From DUML01 sp050949905 (GTDB lineage Bacteria; Bacillota; Desulfitobacteriia; Desulfitobacteriales; Syntrophobotulaceae): a stretch of DNA of 64,000 nt. The notes below the pieces were generated by a model. The model did no database searches. It was not told the origin of the DNA and saw nothing but the letters and a program-made list of their open reading frames with translations. The position numbers were made by a program, and so were the translations under genes. Where the stretch lies: NCBI GenBank assembly GCA_050949905.1, contig JBMNGP010000003.1:186001-250000 (forward strand). The letters run 5' to 3'. Positions 34,224 through 42,532 of this stretch are shown here, in pieces (position 1 is the stretch's first letter; every line of letters begins with the position of its first letter).

Positions 34224-34608
34224 CCTCATGTATCTTCTCAATATCCTGGAATCGCTAGCAAAAATCAACCTCTATTCTGCCGCTTGTACTGATGCAGAAA
34301 CCTTTTACCAAAAGAATGAACAGATGAACTTTAACGCCACCTTAAACCTCTTAGCAAACATCGGTGAGAATATTGGCAAACTTAGTGATGAGCTGAAGCA
34401 ACTTTATCCGGATGTTGCTTGGTCACAGATCAGAGGCTTAAGAAATAGGGTGGTCCATGATTACATCAATATAGATACTCTGATGGTATTTGATATTATT
34501 AAGAATGATTTAAAACCCTTAAATCAGGTAATGATGAATATTAACTGTTTGCAGGAAAGCGGTATCAAGGAAGGGCTGCTGCTCTGCAATGCTATGAATT
34601 TGAAATGA
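34201..34608 (+). CDS. hepT: HEPN-domain RNase toxin (HepT-like)
   Basis: A 135-residue helical protein with the HEPN active-site motif R-N-R-V-V-H (Rx4-6H) in IRGLRNRVVHDYINID, followed by the Tyr that MntA-type enzymes modify. The ATG at 34201 has AAGGAG 7-11 bases upstream. It works as an RNase (tRNA or mRNA) held by its MNT partner. It completes a third toxin-antitoxin pair in the island. Confidence 0.88.
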   Translation: MLQGIKNDLMYLLNILESLAKINLYSAACTDAETFYQKNEQMNFNATLNLLANIGENIGKLSDELKQLYPDVAWSQIRGLRNRVVHDYINIDTLMVFDIIKNDLKPLNQVMMNINCLQESGIKEGLLLCNAMNLK

Positions 34609-34645
34609 CAATAGTCGGAAATAACATTTTAGTTAGGAAAAGATT

Positions 34646-35411
34646 ATGTGTCTAATACTTTTTGCTTATGACTGTCATCCCCGTTATCAGTTGGTGGTTG
34701 CTGCCAATCGGGATGAGTTTTATGACCGTCCTGCTTCACCTGCGGCTTTTTGGCTTGATTCCCCGCACCTTTTGGCAGGCAAAGATTTGCAAGCAGGGGG
34801 AACCTGGCTGGGTGTTACCACCACAGGCCGTTTTGCGGCCTTAACTAATTACAGAGAAAAAGGTCCTCACCCCGTGGCTCTATCCCGGGGACAGTTGGTC
34901 AAGGGATATCTTGACAGTTTTGACTCTCCCGCTGGTTATATCAAGTCTCTGAAAGGCGGGGGTGCCGAATATAACGGCTTTAATCTCTTGCTTGGAGACA
35001 GGCAGAGCCTTAGCTATTACTCTAACCGGGAGAATGTACTGCGCAGGGTGGCAAAAGGGTGTCATGGCTTAAGCAATAGCTTGTTGGATGTGCCTTGGCC
35101 CAAGGTAAGTAAAGGGGTCAAGGCACTTCAAGACTGTTTACATAAGCGGAGAGTTAATTAAGGAGCATTTATTTGCCATATTGGCCGATCAGGAGCGCCC
35201 CCCGGACCGGGAACTGCCGCAAACCGGGGCCAGCCTGGAGTGGGAGCGTACTCTGTCCCCGATATTTATTGTCAGCCCCGCATATGGTACCAGGTGCAGT
35301 ACGGTACTGCTTATCGACCGTTCGGGCCAGGTTCGGTTTTGGGAACGCAGCTTCACGGCGGAAAAGCCGGAGCAGTTTACGGAAGTCTTTTATCAGTTTA
35401 AGATTCATTAA
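34646..35411 (+). pseudogene. NRDE (TANGO2-like) family protein, frameshifted
   Basis: MCLILFAYDCHPRYQLVVAANRDEF is the hallmark NRDE start, followed by WLGVTTTGRFAALTNYRE. The first frame stops at 35161 (CLHKRRVN). The remainder, GELIKEHLFAILADQERPPD through LLIDRSGQVRFWERSF, continues in a different frame and ends at 35411. A one-base change near 35145 explains this. The normal protein is about 255 residues and its role is poorly known. This is the most housekeeping-like gene in the window, and it is broken. Confidence 0.85.
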
Positions 35412-35530
35412 CCAACCCGGAAAGACTTCGTCATGGCTTTATGAACTGGAAGAATAGGAACTTAACAATCTTATTGATGAGCTTGATAATAAGTGGTTTC
35501 TATTTACTGTTATTGAGGAGGATTAGGTGT

Positions 35531-37471
35531 ATGCGAGCGCGTTACCTCACAAAATCCCGATTTCAACTTGCTATGGAATGTCCTACAAAGCTATTCTATA
35601 CTGACAAAGCCGAATATGCAGATCAGAAGATTGAAGACTCGTTTCTGCTGGCACTTGCTGATGGAGGGTTCCAAGTTGGTGAGCTTGCTAAATGTTATTA
35701 TCCAGGGGGGTATGAGATTGACATACTAGATTACGAAAAGGCTTTATTCCAAACCGCAGAGTTACTTAAGAAAGATAAAGTCATTATTTACGAAGCAGCC
35801 TTTAAGTACGAAAATTTATTCATTAGAGCGGATATTCTGGTTAAAAATTACGATCACCTAGATTTGGTAGAGGTTAAAGCAAAGTCATTCAATAGCTCTC
35901 ATGACTCATATTGGGGTCAAAAAGGTGGACTTAAGTCAGAATGGAAGTCTTATCTCCTGGACACAGCATTTCAGAAATATGTGATCAACCGGGCATTGCC
36001 TGATTATACAGTTTCTGCCCACTTAATGATGGCTGATAAAAACGCTGTATGTCCGACAGATGGGTTGAATCAGAAGTTTAAGATATACAGAGACAGTAAC
36101 GGGAGGAAAAGAGTTGCAGTTTCTTCAACCTTAAGGGAAGAAGATCTTTGCCAGCGTATTCTATGTTTGCAAAAGGTTGATGACTGTTGCGATCATATCT
36201 ATCGCGATTTTTATCCATTTCTGGACAGCGATTTGAGTTTCTCAGACCTGGTACATACATATGCAGAATACTATTCACAGAATCGGAAGATTCCTCCGAT
36301 TATTTCACGGGCCTGTGCAGGATGTGAGTTTAAGGCTACAGAAGAGGAACTTCAGAAAGGCCTCAAAAGTGGCTATTTTGAATGTTGGCATGAAGCAATG
36401 GGCTGGACAATGGAAGACCTTTCAGAACAGACTATCTTCGATATATGGAATTTGAACTATCGAAAGAAAGATAGTTTATTGGCAGAAGGAAGAATAAAAC
36501 TGAAGGATATTATAGAGACAGATATCAACCCCGTAAGTGATGGGAAACCGGGGATATCTGTCAGTGAGAGGCAATGGCTGCAGATTCAAAAGTCAAAGGA
36601 TAATGACTCTTCGCCTTGGGTTGATCGTGAGGGATTGCTTAAGGAGATGGGTAGCTGGGTTTTTCCTTTGCACTTTATTGATTTTGAAACGGCTATGGTT
36701 GCAATTCCGTTTAATAATGGGCGGCATCCTTACGAGGGTATCGCTTTTCAGTATTCTCATCATGTTGTTTATGAAAATGGTTTGGTTGAACATCGAGGAC
36801 AGTATTTGAATGCTATTCCCGGATTATTCCCAAATTATGACTTTATCCGCAATCTAAAGGCGGAACTGGAACAAGATGACGGTAGTATCTTTCGTTATGC
36901 TCCTCATGAAAACAATTATTTGAATCATATTTATCGACAACTACAAGAAGACCAAGATATGATACCGGATAGGGAACAGCTGTGCAGATTTATTCGTACT
37001 ATTACACAGTCCGTGAACGGGAGTCCCGAACAATGGGTTGGGCATCGTAATATGATCGATATGTGGGAACTTGTAAAGCGCTACTATTATGATCCCGCTA
37101 TGAAGGGTTCTAACTCGATCAAAGTAGTTTTACCGTCCATTCTTAACTGTTCAAGTTATTTGCAGGAGAAGTATAGTAAACCGATTTATGGTGCTTCTGG
37201 GGGAATCAAGAGTCTAAACTTCAAGGATTGGATTTGGATAAAGTACCAAGATGGAAAGGTTATTGACCCATACAAACTTTTGCCTAAAATGTTTACAGAC
37301 GTTACGGATAAGGATTTTGCTCTTCTAAGTGACATTGACGAACTCAGGGACGGCGGCGCAGCTATGACTGTTTATGCCCGAATGCAATTTGAAGAGATGG
37401 CAGATTATGAGCGTTCGGAAATATGTAAGGCACTATTAAAGTACTGTGAGCTGATACCTTGGCCATGGTGA
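35531..37471 (+). CDS. DUF2779 nuclease-like protein
   Basis: A 646-residue protein. The N-terminal part has a Cas4/RecB-type PD-(D/E)xK layout: IRADILVKNYDHLDLVEVKA gives D and ExK, and cysteines at CPTKLFY and CAGCEF could bind an Fe-S cluster as in Cas4. The DUF2779 part starts near FPLHFIDFETA, a DnaQ-like exonuclease motif (DFET), with YAPHENNYL and WVGHRNMIDMW later. The ATG at 35531 has GAGGAGGAT upstream. A DNA-repair or defence role is likely but not proven. Confidence 0.8.
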   Translation: MRARYLTKSRFQLAMECPTKLFYTDKAEYADQKIEDSFLLALADGGFQVGELAKCYYPGGYEIDILDYEKALFQTAELLKKDKVIIYEAAFKYENLFIRADILVKNYDHLDLVEVKAKSFNSSHDSYWGQKGGLKSEWKSYLLDTAFQKYVINRALPDYTVSAHLMMADKNAVCPTDGLNQKFKIYRDSNGRKRVAVSSTLREEDLCQRILCLQKVDDCCDHIYRDFYPFLDSDLSFSDLVHTYAEYYSQNRKIPPIISRACAGCEFKATEEELQKGLKSGYFECWHEAMGWTMEDLSEQTIFDIWNLNYRKKDSLLAEGRIKLKDIIETDINPVSDGKPGISVSERQWLQIQKSKDNDSSPWVDREGLLKEMGSWVFPLHFIDFETAMVAIPFNNGRHPYEGIAFQYSHHVVYENGLVEHRGQYLNAIPGLFPNYDFIRNLKAELEQDDGSIFRYAPHENNYLNHIYRQLQEDQDMIPDREQLCRFIRTITQSVNGSPEQWVGHRNMIDMWELVKRYYYDPAMKGSNSIKVVLPSILNCSSYLQEKYSKPIYGASGGIKSLNFKDWIWIKYQDGKVIDPYKLLPKMFTDVTDKDFALLSDIDELRDGGAAMTVYARMQFEEMADYERSEICKALLKYCELIPWPW

Positions 37472-38004
37472 TGATATTTGAGGGTTGGAGGGATTTGATT
37501 TCATGAGGTTTAAAGGAATGGAAATTTGATTAAATGATTATTTCAACAGAAAGGATTGAATGAGGAGGAAATCATTCTTCAGCTACCCCTGAGTACTTTC
37601 GGGTACTGGAAAGAGTTTCAAGGGGTTATTATCGTCTTCTATAGTTATTTCAAAAGGAGGGAAACACCATCTGCATCAAAATTCCTAATTGATCCGACAT
37701 CGGTTTTCCGGAATTGTCGTTATGCCTTTTTCTGGGTAAGCCTACCTGAGAGCGCCAGACAAAGCGCATCGAAATATCTCTGTCTTTAATAGTTCTTTTT
37801 AGCCTCCTCAACAAGCTTCATAACATTTGACAAGCTATCACCTTCATATTTAAACATTTTCTTTCCTACGGGAAATATTTTTTTGTCACATTTTTTCAAA
37901 TTAAACAGGATATATAAGAAATAAACAGAATTATAACATAAATGGCAAATTTAGCCTTAAGGAAAATACCAAGGCAAAATGTTCTTGGAGGGGTGGCTTA
38001 GTCA
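37472..38004. other. Gap before the MazG-like gene
   Basis: About 530 bases with no convincing gene. A 77-codon plus-strand frame at 37556 has no family resemblance. On the minus strand a short frame (about 37792-37893) encodes FPVGKKMFKYEGDSLSNVM and KLVEEAKKNY, which looks protein-like and could be the tail of a lost gene. Confidence 0.4.
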
Positions 38005-38094
38005 ATGGCAACAGTGGTTTACAACAAGCTCGTACGGGATCGCATCCCCGAAATTATTGAGAACAGCGGTAAAAAAGCCGTTACTGAAATACTA

Positions 38095-39345
38095 GTACGT
38101 CGTTCTTGAATTAGGTTTACAAATAAGATAATTAGAATTACAATGGATACAGACCAAAGCAGGAGGATGTATCCATGAGAAAAGCAGAACCTATAATCCT
38201 ATCAGAAACAGAGCGCAATGCATTGCAGAAGATAGCCAACACGCGAACTGAAGAAGCGCGCCGCGTGCAGAGGGCTAGAATACTGCTACTGTCAGCTGAC
38301 GGTGTGACACAGACTCAGGTGGCAGAACATGTTGGACTCAGCCGCCCTTCGGTTATTCTGTGTTTGAAAAAATTTAGTGAAGCTGGCTGGGAGTACGCAT
38401 TGGCCGATAATTCTCGAGCTGGCCGGCCTGCAGTCATCGGCGAAGAAGCCAAGATATGGGTTAGGAACATTGCTTGCCAAAAACCCAATGCATTCGGGTA
38501 TCCGCAAGAGCTATGGACCATCACAAAAATGCAGAGGCACATTCAAAAAACCTGTCAGGCAGCGGGTTATTCTGAACTTAAAGACGTTGCCAAATCAAAG
38601 GTCTGGGATATTCTGAACGAAGCGGAAATCAAGCCGCATCGCATTCGCTATTACCTGGAAAGGCGCGACCCAGAGTTCGAAACCAAGATGCACGAAGTAC
38701 TGCTGGTCTACAAGCAAATTGAATTGATGTTTGACGAGGAAGGCAATATTGTCTGGCCTGAAGAAGGACATAGAACAATCACGCTGTCCTATGATGAAAA
38801 GCCTGGCATACAAGCTATTGCCAATGTAGCGGAAGATCAGTTGCCGACCGAACAGCATGGGTTTATTGCCCGGGACAGCGAGTATAAGAGATTGGGTACG
38901 ATATCTTTGCTGGCCGGTATTGACTTGTTGACCGGCGAAATAATTCCACAGATTAGTGATACGCACAAGAGCGCTGATTTCATTGCGTTTCTCAAGGTTC
39001 TGGATCAGAAATATGATTCGGCAGACAAGATCAGAATCATATTGGATAACCATAGCATACACAAATCGAAAGAAACGCGGAAGTACCTTGAAACGGTTCC
39101 AGGACGATTTGAGTTTGTCTTTACACCAACCCACGGCTCTTGGCTCAACTTGATCGAAAGTTTCTTTGGCAAGCTGGCACGAGTGTGCTTGAGAGGTATA
39201 AGAGTTAAAACTAAAGAAGAACTAATCAATCGGATTTACAGTTATATTACTGAAATTAATGAAGATCCAGTTGTCTATCGCTGGAAATTCAAATTGGATT
39301 AGGTTAATGTCAGTTGATTGTAAAGGCATTAAAAGAACGATGTAC
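38095..39345 (+). mobile_element. Complete IS630-family insertion sequence (1,251 bp)
   Basis: The ends are GTACGTCGTTCTT (left) and the reverse complement GTACATCGTTCTT (right), with TTTAC matching a few bases further in. TA flanks both sides (38093-38094 and 39346-39347), the IS630 target. The interrupted gene reads through when the element is removed. One intact transposase gene. Confidence 0.93.
38175..39302 (+). CDS. IS630-family transposase
   Basis: A 375-residue transposase. An N-terminal helix-turn-helix (GVTQTQVAEHVGLSRPSVILCLKKF) precedes the DDE core: first Asp in TLSYDEKPGIQA, second in RIILDNHSIHKS and Glu in THGSWLNLIESFFGKL. All three catalytic residues and the full length are present, so it may be active. 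GGAGGAT lies upstream of the ATG. Confidence 0.93.
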   Translation: MRKAEPIILSETERNALQKIANTRTEEARRVQRARILLLSADGVTQTQVAEHVGLSRPSVILCLKKFSEAGWEYALADNSRAGRPAVIGEEAKIWVRNIACQKPNAFGYPQELWTITKMQRHIQKTCQAAGYSELKDVAKSKVWDILNEAEIKPHRIRYYLERRDPEFETKMHEVLLVYKQIELMFDEEGNIVWPEEGHRTITLSYDEKPGIQAIANVAEDQLPTEQHGFIARDSEYKRLGTISLLAGIDLLTGEIIPQISDTHKSADFIAFLKVLDQKYDSADKIRIILDNHSIHKSKETRKYLETVPGRFEFVFTPTHGSWLNLIESFFGKLARVCLRGIRVKTKEELINRIYSYITEINEDPVVYRWKFKLD

Positions 39346-39789
39346 TAGAAAATGCTTCTTACAAAAAGCAGCTGGACGCAAAACTCGGCGAAGAACTTCA
39401 GGAATATCTGGCCTGCGACAGTGTGGAGGAACTGGCCGATCTGCTGGAAGTGGTCTATGCCATCCTGGATTTAAAAGGACTGTCTGTCAGGGACTTTGAT
39501 AATTTACGCAGACAAAAGGCCGAAAAAAGAGGCGCCTTTAAAGGGAGTTCAACTTAGGGATTTACGAAAACAAGTAAATTTTTGACCGACTCTCTTCAAG
39601 CGGAGGCTCGAAATTAAAGACTGTACCGAAGGATTCAGAACCTTTAGTGCAGTCTTTATTTTATACTTATACTTCAAACCAATTATTTCAAGCACGATAC
39701 AACGGACTAGTTGACAGCTTTTACCTTGACAAGCCAGAAATACTGTGGTTATCGAAGAAATATCCGACCGGTAGACAAGGCTCAGTACG

Positions 39790-39918
39790 ATGGATGTCTT
39801 CACCGGCATCCTGCGCAAGCAAGATAACCTTCTAACTGATTTTGACGAAAAGCTGTGATACAGCCTCGTGGAATACGTGACAATTTATAATAATATGATG
39901 TACGGTAACCTTTTATAG
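39790..39918 (+). pseudogene. Serine recombinase C-terminal remnant
   Basis: In one frame: MDVFTGILRKQDNLLTDFDEKL, a stop, then YSLVEYVTIYNNMMYGNLL. This matches the last segment of DUF4368-type recombinases ('LTeFDE.LW.sLVe.vTvy'). The TGA stands where a Trp codon is expected. It marks an old element end here. Confidence 0.6.
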
Positions 39919-39953
39919 ATAGCTCAAAAAATTCAGGCATAAGTTATTGTAAA

Positions 39954-39999
39954 AAAACTCCCCCACTACTGATTTTCAAACACTCGGCGGGGAGTTTTT
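39954..39999. terminator. Bidirectional terminator
   Basis: AAAAACTCCCC / GGGGAGTTTTT form an 11-bp stem with A- and T-runs at both ends. It lies just beyond the stop of the minus-strand gene that ends at 40010. Confidence 0.8.
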
Positions 40000-40009
40000 A
40001 GCCTCTGGA

Positions 40010-40576
40010 TTAAAAGCTGTTTTTTATTTTGAAAAAGTACATATTTACAGGATTGTAAATACGTTGTCGAGTTTTCCATGAGTCAAAAAAATACGTATTA
40101 AATGCCTTCATGCTGATAAACACCAATTCTGGATTGCTATCCATCAGAAATTTACAGTTATCATTCATATCTGGCCCACCATATTCAATTATGCACAAAT
40201 ATTTGTCACCCGTAAAGTTGCACTGATTATATTTTTCCACATCTGCTCTTACCTCATCACCTTTTTCTGAAAACCAAATTTTAAATTCAACAAGTGAATT
40301 AACGCTATTATCAGCATTTAGAATTCCCATATCAGCTTTTAAACTATTGTTATTCGGATACGGATGTTCCCATGATACTGTATATGGAAAGCTGTCTTTC
40401 ATCAATTGCTTAAAAACTAAATACACCATTGTTGTTTCATAAAGGCAACAGATACCATTATGTTGCTGTGCATATAAAGGATCATTATTAGCAAATAACT
40501 TTCTTAATTCTCTATCTTCACCAATGATAGCTTTACACATTGATGAGAAAAACATTCTTTCTTCTTTATTATCCAT
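40010..40576 (-). CDS. Uncharacterised protein, possible PD-(D/E)xK nuclease fold
   Basis: A 188-residue protein, unrecognised. The text LKADMGILNADN then SVNSLVEFKIWFSEKGDEV has the D...ExK spacing of PD-(D/E)xK nucleases, followed by YLCIIEYGGP. The ATG at 40576 has GAGGAGG 8 bases upstream; a GTG at 40585 is less likely. It follows the lipoprotein gene on the same strand. A role in DNA cleavage is only a suggestion. Confidence 0.5.
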   Translation of the reverse strand: MDNKEERMFFSSMCKAIIGEDRELRKLFANNDPLYAQQHNGICCLYETTMVYLVFKQLMKDSFPYTVSWEHPYPNNNSLKADMGILNADNSVNSLVEFKIWFSEKGDEVRADVEKYNQCNFTGDKYLCIIEYGGPDMNDNCKFLMDSNPELVFISMKAFNTYFFDSWKTRQRIYNPVNMYFFKIKNSF

Positions 40577-40665
40577 ATTTGACACCTCCTCTGCCTTTAT
40601 AAACGCATGTCACCTTTGTTCTTGTCAAGCAAGAGACTCCATCAAATTGCACTTCATGAAACATT

Positions 40666-41646
40666 TTAGTAAGATATGTAGCAGTAATTGATGACGAGCC
40701 AGCCTTTATAATCATCCCCACTACCGGCTTTCGTTGTTCGTATATTGAGAGTTCCATTTTGAGCATTCCAGATTAAATCTTTTAATTCTCCACCAGTTCC
40801 AATATCAACAATATTAGGTTCATAGTCAACAAAATTCGACTGTCTAATTAATTGATACACGTTTGCTGTGCTTTCCTCCAGCAGAAATCCAGCAGCAACA
40901 ATTTTCCCATCAACAACAGCGAAATATTTGTTGTTTCTTCCGGTCGATTCCTTAGGTACAAAAATGCAATAAATTTCATTGCCAGAAGGTTCATAACACT
41001 TAAGATAAGGCAAAACAGTCTCTTTCGGATAAGTTAATACGAGACCACCAGTATATTTTGCATCTTCAGCGATTTTGTCAATCTCAACACCGATATAATC
41101 CAAGATAACATCCACTTGACTTTTTATATTATTTCCCCCTTCTCTATTGGGATCTTCATACGAAACGGACTTTCCGTATAATTCAAAAGAATCTACTATA
41201 CTATTAATATCTTCCTGCATTTTTAAATATTCATCAGAAAGCTCATTATTATCTACATCAAATTGGACATCTGTTGGAAAAGTTATGAAAAAATATTTAT
41301 CGTCTGCAGAACCTAAGAATTTATAGTCAGGGTAAGATTCCCATTCACCCACCTCACTTGTTCCAACAATATTAAACAAATTTCCTGTTGAATTTATATC
41401 ATAAATGGCTTTTGAATAGAAAGATATACCTTGCTCGAAATCTTTTATAGTAAATTTTCCTTCCCAAGATTCGGGAATTACAAAACCAAATTCTTCTGTT
41501 TGGTATTTATTTTCATTTTGTTGTTCTGTGGTACTTTGCTGTTTTGCAGTGTATTGTTTGCTATCGGTTTCCCATTGAGCACAGCCACCTAAGCTCGTAA
41601 TTAATATTAATAATAATAATATCGTTACTCTTAACTTTATCTTCAT
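40666..41646 (-). CDS. Predicted lipoprotein
   Basis: A 326-residue protein with a lipoprotein signal: basic start MKIKLR, hydrophobic core VTILLLLILITS and lipobox LGGC at about residue 24. The mature part (FGFVIPESWEGKFTI, INSIVDSFELYGK) resembles lipoproteins that carry a C-terminal-strand 'IPESWEGK' fold of unknown role. The open frame extends upstream to 41784 but includes a methyltransferase scrap, so ATG 41646 is chosen. It would be anchored on the outer face of the membrane. Confidence 0.7.
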   Translation of the reverse strand: MKIKLRVTILLLLILITSLGGCAQWETDSKQYTAKQQSTTEQQNENKYQTEEFGFVIPESWEGKFTIKDFEQGISFYSKAIYDINSTGNLFNIVGTSEVGEWESYPDYKFLGSADDKYFFITFPTDVQFDVDNNELSDEYLKMQEDINSIVDSFELYGKSVSYEDPNREGGNNIKSQVDVILDYIGVEIDKIAEDAKYTGGLVLTYPKETVLPYLKCYEPSGNEIYCIFVPKESTGRNNKYFAVVDGKIVAAGFLLEESTANVYQLIRQSNFVDYEPNIVDIGTGGELKDLIWNAQNGTLNIRTTKAGSGDDYKGWLVINYCYISY

Positions 41647-41684
41647 CACATTTCCTATATGGTATACTAAAAAGCCAAATCCCA

Positions 41685-41748
41685 TACTTCTCCTTTCTGC
41701 TATCGGTTCATCTTTTCTACACCAAGTTAATTCCAATTTATTTGCCAT
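41685..41748 (-). pseudogene. N-terminal scrap of a DNA methyltransferase
   Basis: The frame upstream of the lipoprotein reads MANKLELTWCRKDEPIAERR. MANKLELTW.GKDEP. is the usual start of certain type III-like/N4-N6 DNA methyltransferases. Only about 20 residues remain before unrelated text, so a deletion has removed the rest. The assignment rests on remembered family sequence. Confidence 0.5.
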
Positions 41749-41974
41749 CGTCATTTCCCCCATCTTGCACCCCATCAGGTACAAATTCTAAAATATCATC
41801 AACCTTGCAGTCTAAGACTTTGCAAATTGTCTCTATGCTTTCCAAAGACACATAGCTATTGCGTTTCAAACGGGTTAATATATTGCCGGAAAATCTGGCT
41901 CTGCGTTGTAATTCAACATTGGATATGTCTTTTTCAATCATTAAGTGAAATAACTTTTTATAACTGACACCCAT
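41738..41974 (-). CDS. Xre-family helix-turn-helix regulator
   Basis: A 78-residue Cro/CI-type regulator: MGVSYKKLFHLMIEKDISNV, then ELQRRARFSGNILTRLKRN and SLESIETICKVLDCKVDDIL are the five-helix HTH_3/HTH_26 plan. Similar regulators often precede methyltransferase genes as control proteins; here the methyltransferase is only a scrap overlapping its 3' end. It is likely to bind the palindrome at 42013-42034. GGAGGTG lies upstream. Confidence 0.88.
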   Translation of the reverse strand: MGVSYKKLFHLMIEKDISNVELQRRARFSGNILTRLKRNSYVSLESIETICKVLDCKVDDILEFVPDGVQDGGNDDGK

Positions 41975-42012
41975 TCCGCACCTCCATGTGTTTTATGGTA
42001 TAATATGTATAT

Positions 42013-42034
42013 ATTATCACTCAAAAGTGATAAT
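42013..42034. promoter_or_regulatory. Palindromic operator upstream of the Xre gene
   Basis: ATTATCACT CAAA AGTGATAAT, a perfect 9-bp-armed palindrome beside AT-rich promoter-like sequence (TATAATATGTATATATTATC). It is a likely site for the regulator encoded at 41974. Confidence 0.65.
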
Positions 42035-42190
42035 TACAATATGAAGATGTAAATTTCACAGTCATCAGCCTACCAGAACGGTACTCGAGCATATCACACC
42101 CTTATAACACTAAATGGATAATGAAAATGAGGAAAATGAGTTGCTATTATCCTTTTATAGAGCAATATATGTAGTGAAGGAGATGCTGCT

Positions 42191-42466
42191 ATGAGCAGGG
42201 ATTGGACAGAAGAAGAATTGCAAACTGCAAGCAAAGCTATGAAATCAGCCGGGCATTTAGGTTATGAAGAGTTATGCGAGCAGTTGAACAAGACTATCTT
42301 CACAGCCTTCTGCAAGGACGCAGATAATAACCTTATAAAAATCAGTGGCCCATATAACTGCAAAGAAGAATTAGAAAAGCAATTGCAGGAGCATTTGAGC
42401 CACTTAAAAGTAATCACAGTACTATCCGAGGCGGATATTGCTTTTATCAAGGAGAGTCTCGAATAA
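42191..42466 (+). CDS. Small uncharacterised protein
   Basis: A 91-residue protein, mostly helical (WTEEELQTASKAMKSAGHLGYEEL, KEELEKQLQEHLSHLK). It has a good AAGGAGA ribosome site. I do not recognise the family. It stands alone, transcribed towards the DUF6076 gene, with a shared terminator between them. Confidence 0.55.
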   Translation: MSRDWTEEELQTASKAMKSAGHLGYEELCEQLNKTIFTAFCKDADNNLIKISGPYNCKEELEKQLQEHLSHLKVITVLSEADIAFIKESLE

Positions 42467-42483
42467 GCCATCTCAAACAAAAA

Positions 42484-42532
42484 AGACCTCGTTACTATAC
42501 CCACACCGGACATGGTAATGAGGTCTATTTTT
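42484..42532. terminator. Bidirectional terminator between convergent genes
   Basis: AGACCTCGTTAC / GTAATGAGGTCT with a long loop, flanked by AAAAA on one side and TATTTTTATT on the other. Confidence 0.7.

Larger units (their letters stand above)
38005..39557 (+). pseudogene. MazG-like nucleotide pyrophosphohydrolase, split by IS630
   Basis: The first part reads YNKLVRDRIPEIIENSGKKA then VTEIL, and the second ENASYKKQLDAKLGEEL, SVEELADLLEVVYAILDLKG and FDNLRRQKAEKRGAFK. Removing the IS and one TA restores one continuous protein of about 100 residues with the MazG-type EE..E / ELADLLEV metal-binding pattern. It would hydrolyse nucleoside triphosphates. An exact IS630 insertion at a TA breaks the gene after codon 30. 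Confidence 0.88.
39558..40009. other. Region with recombinase remnant and hairpins
   Basis: About 450 bases without an intact gene. A hairpin AAAGACTG / CAGTCTTT (39617-39656) is followed by a T-rich tract. A serine recombinase scrap lies at 39790-39918 and a bidirectional terminator at 39954-39999. Confidence 0.5.

Noticed and set aside
35173..35457. 94-codon frame at the end of the NRDE gene
   Set aside because: The neighbouring frame carries the NRDE C-terminal text; this one is a shadow.
37556..37789. 77-codon frame in the gap before the MazG-like gene
   Set aside because: Composition is not protein-like and no family pattern is seen; possibly a remnant but not supportable as a gene.
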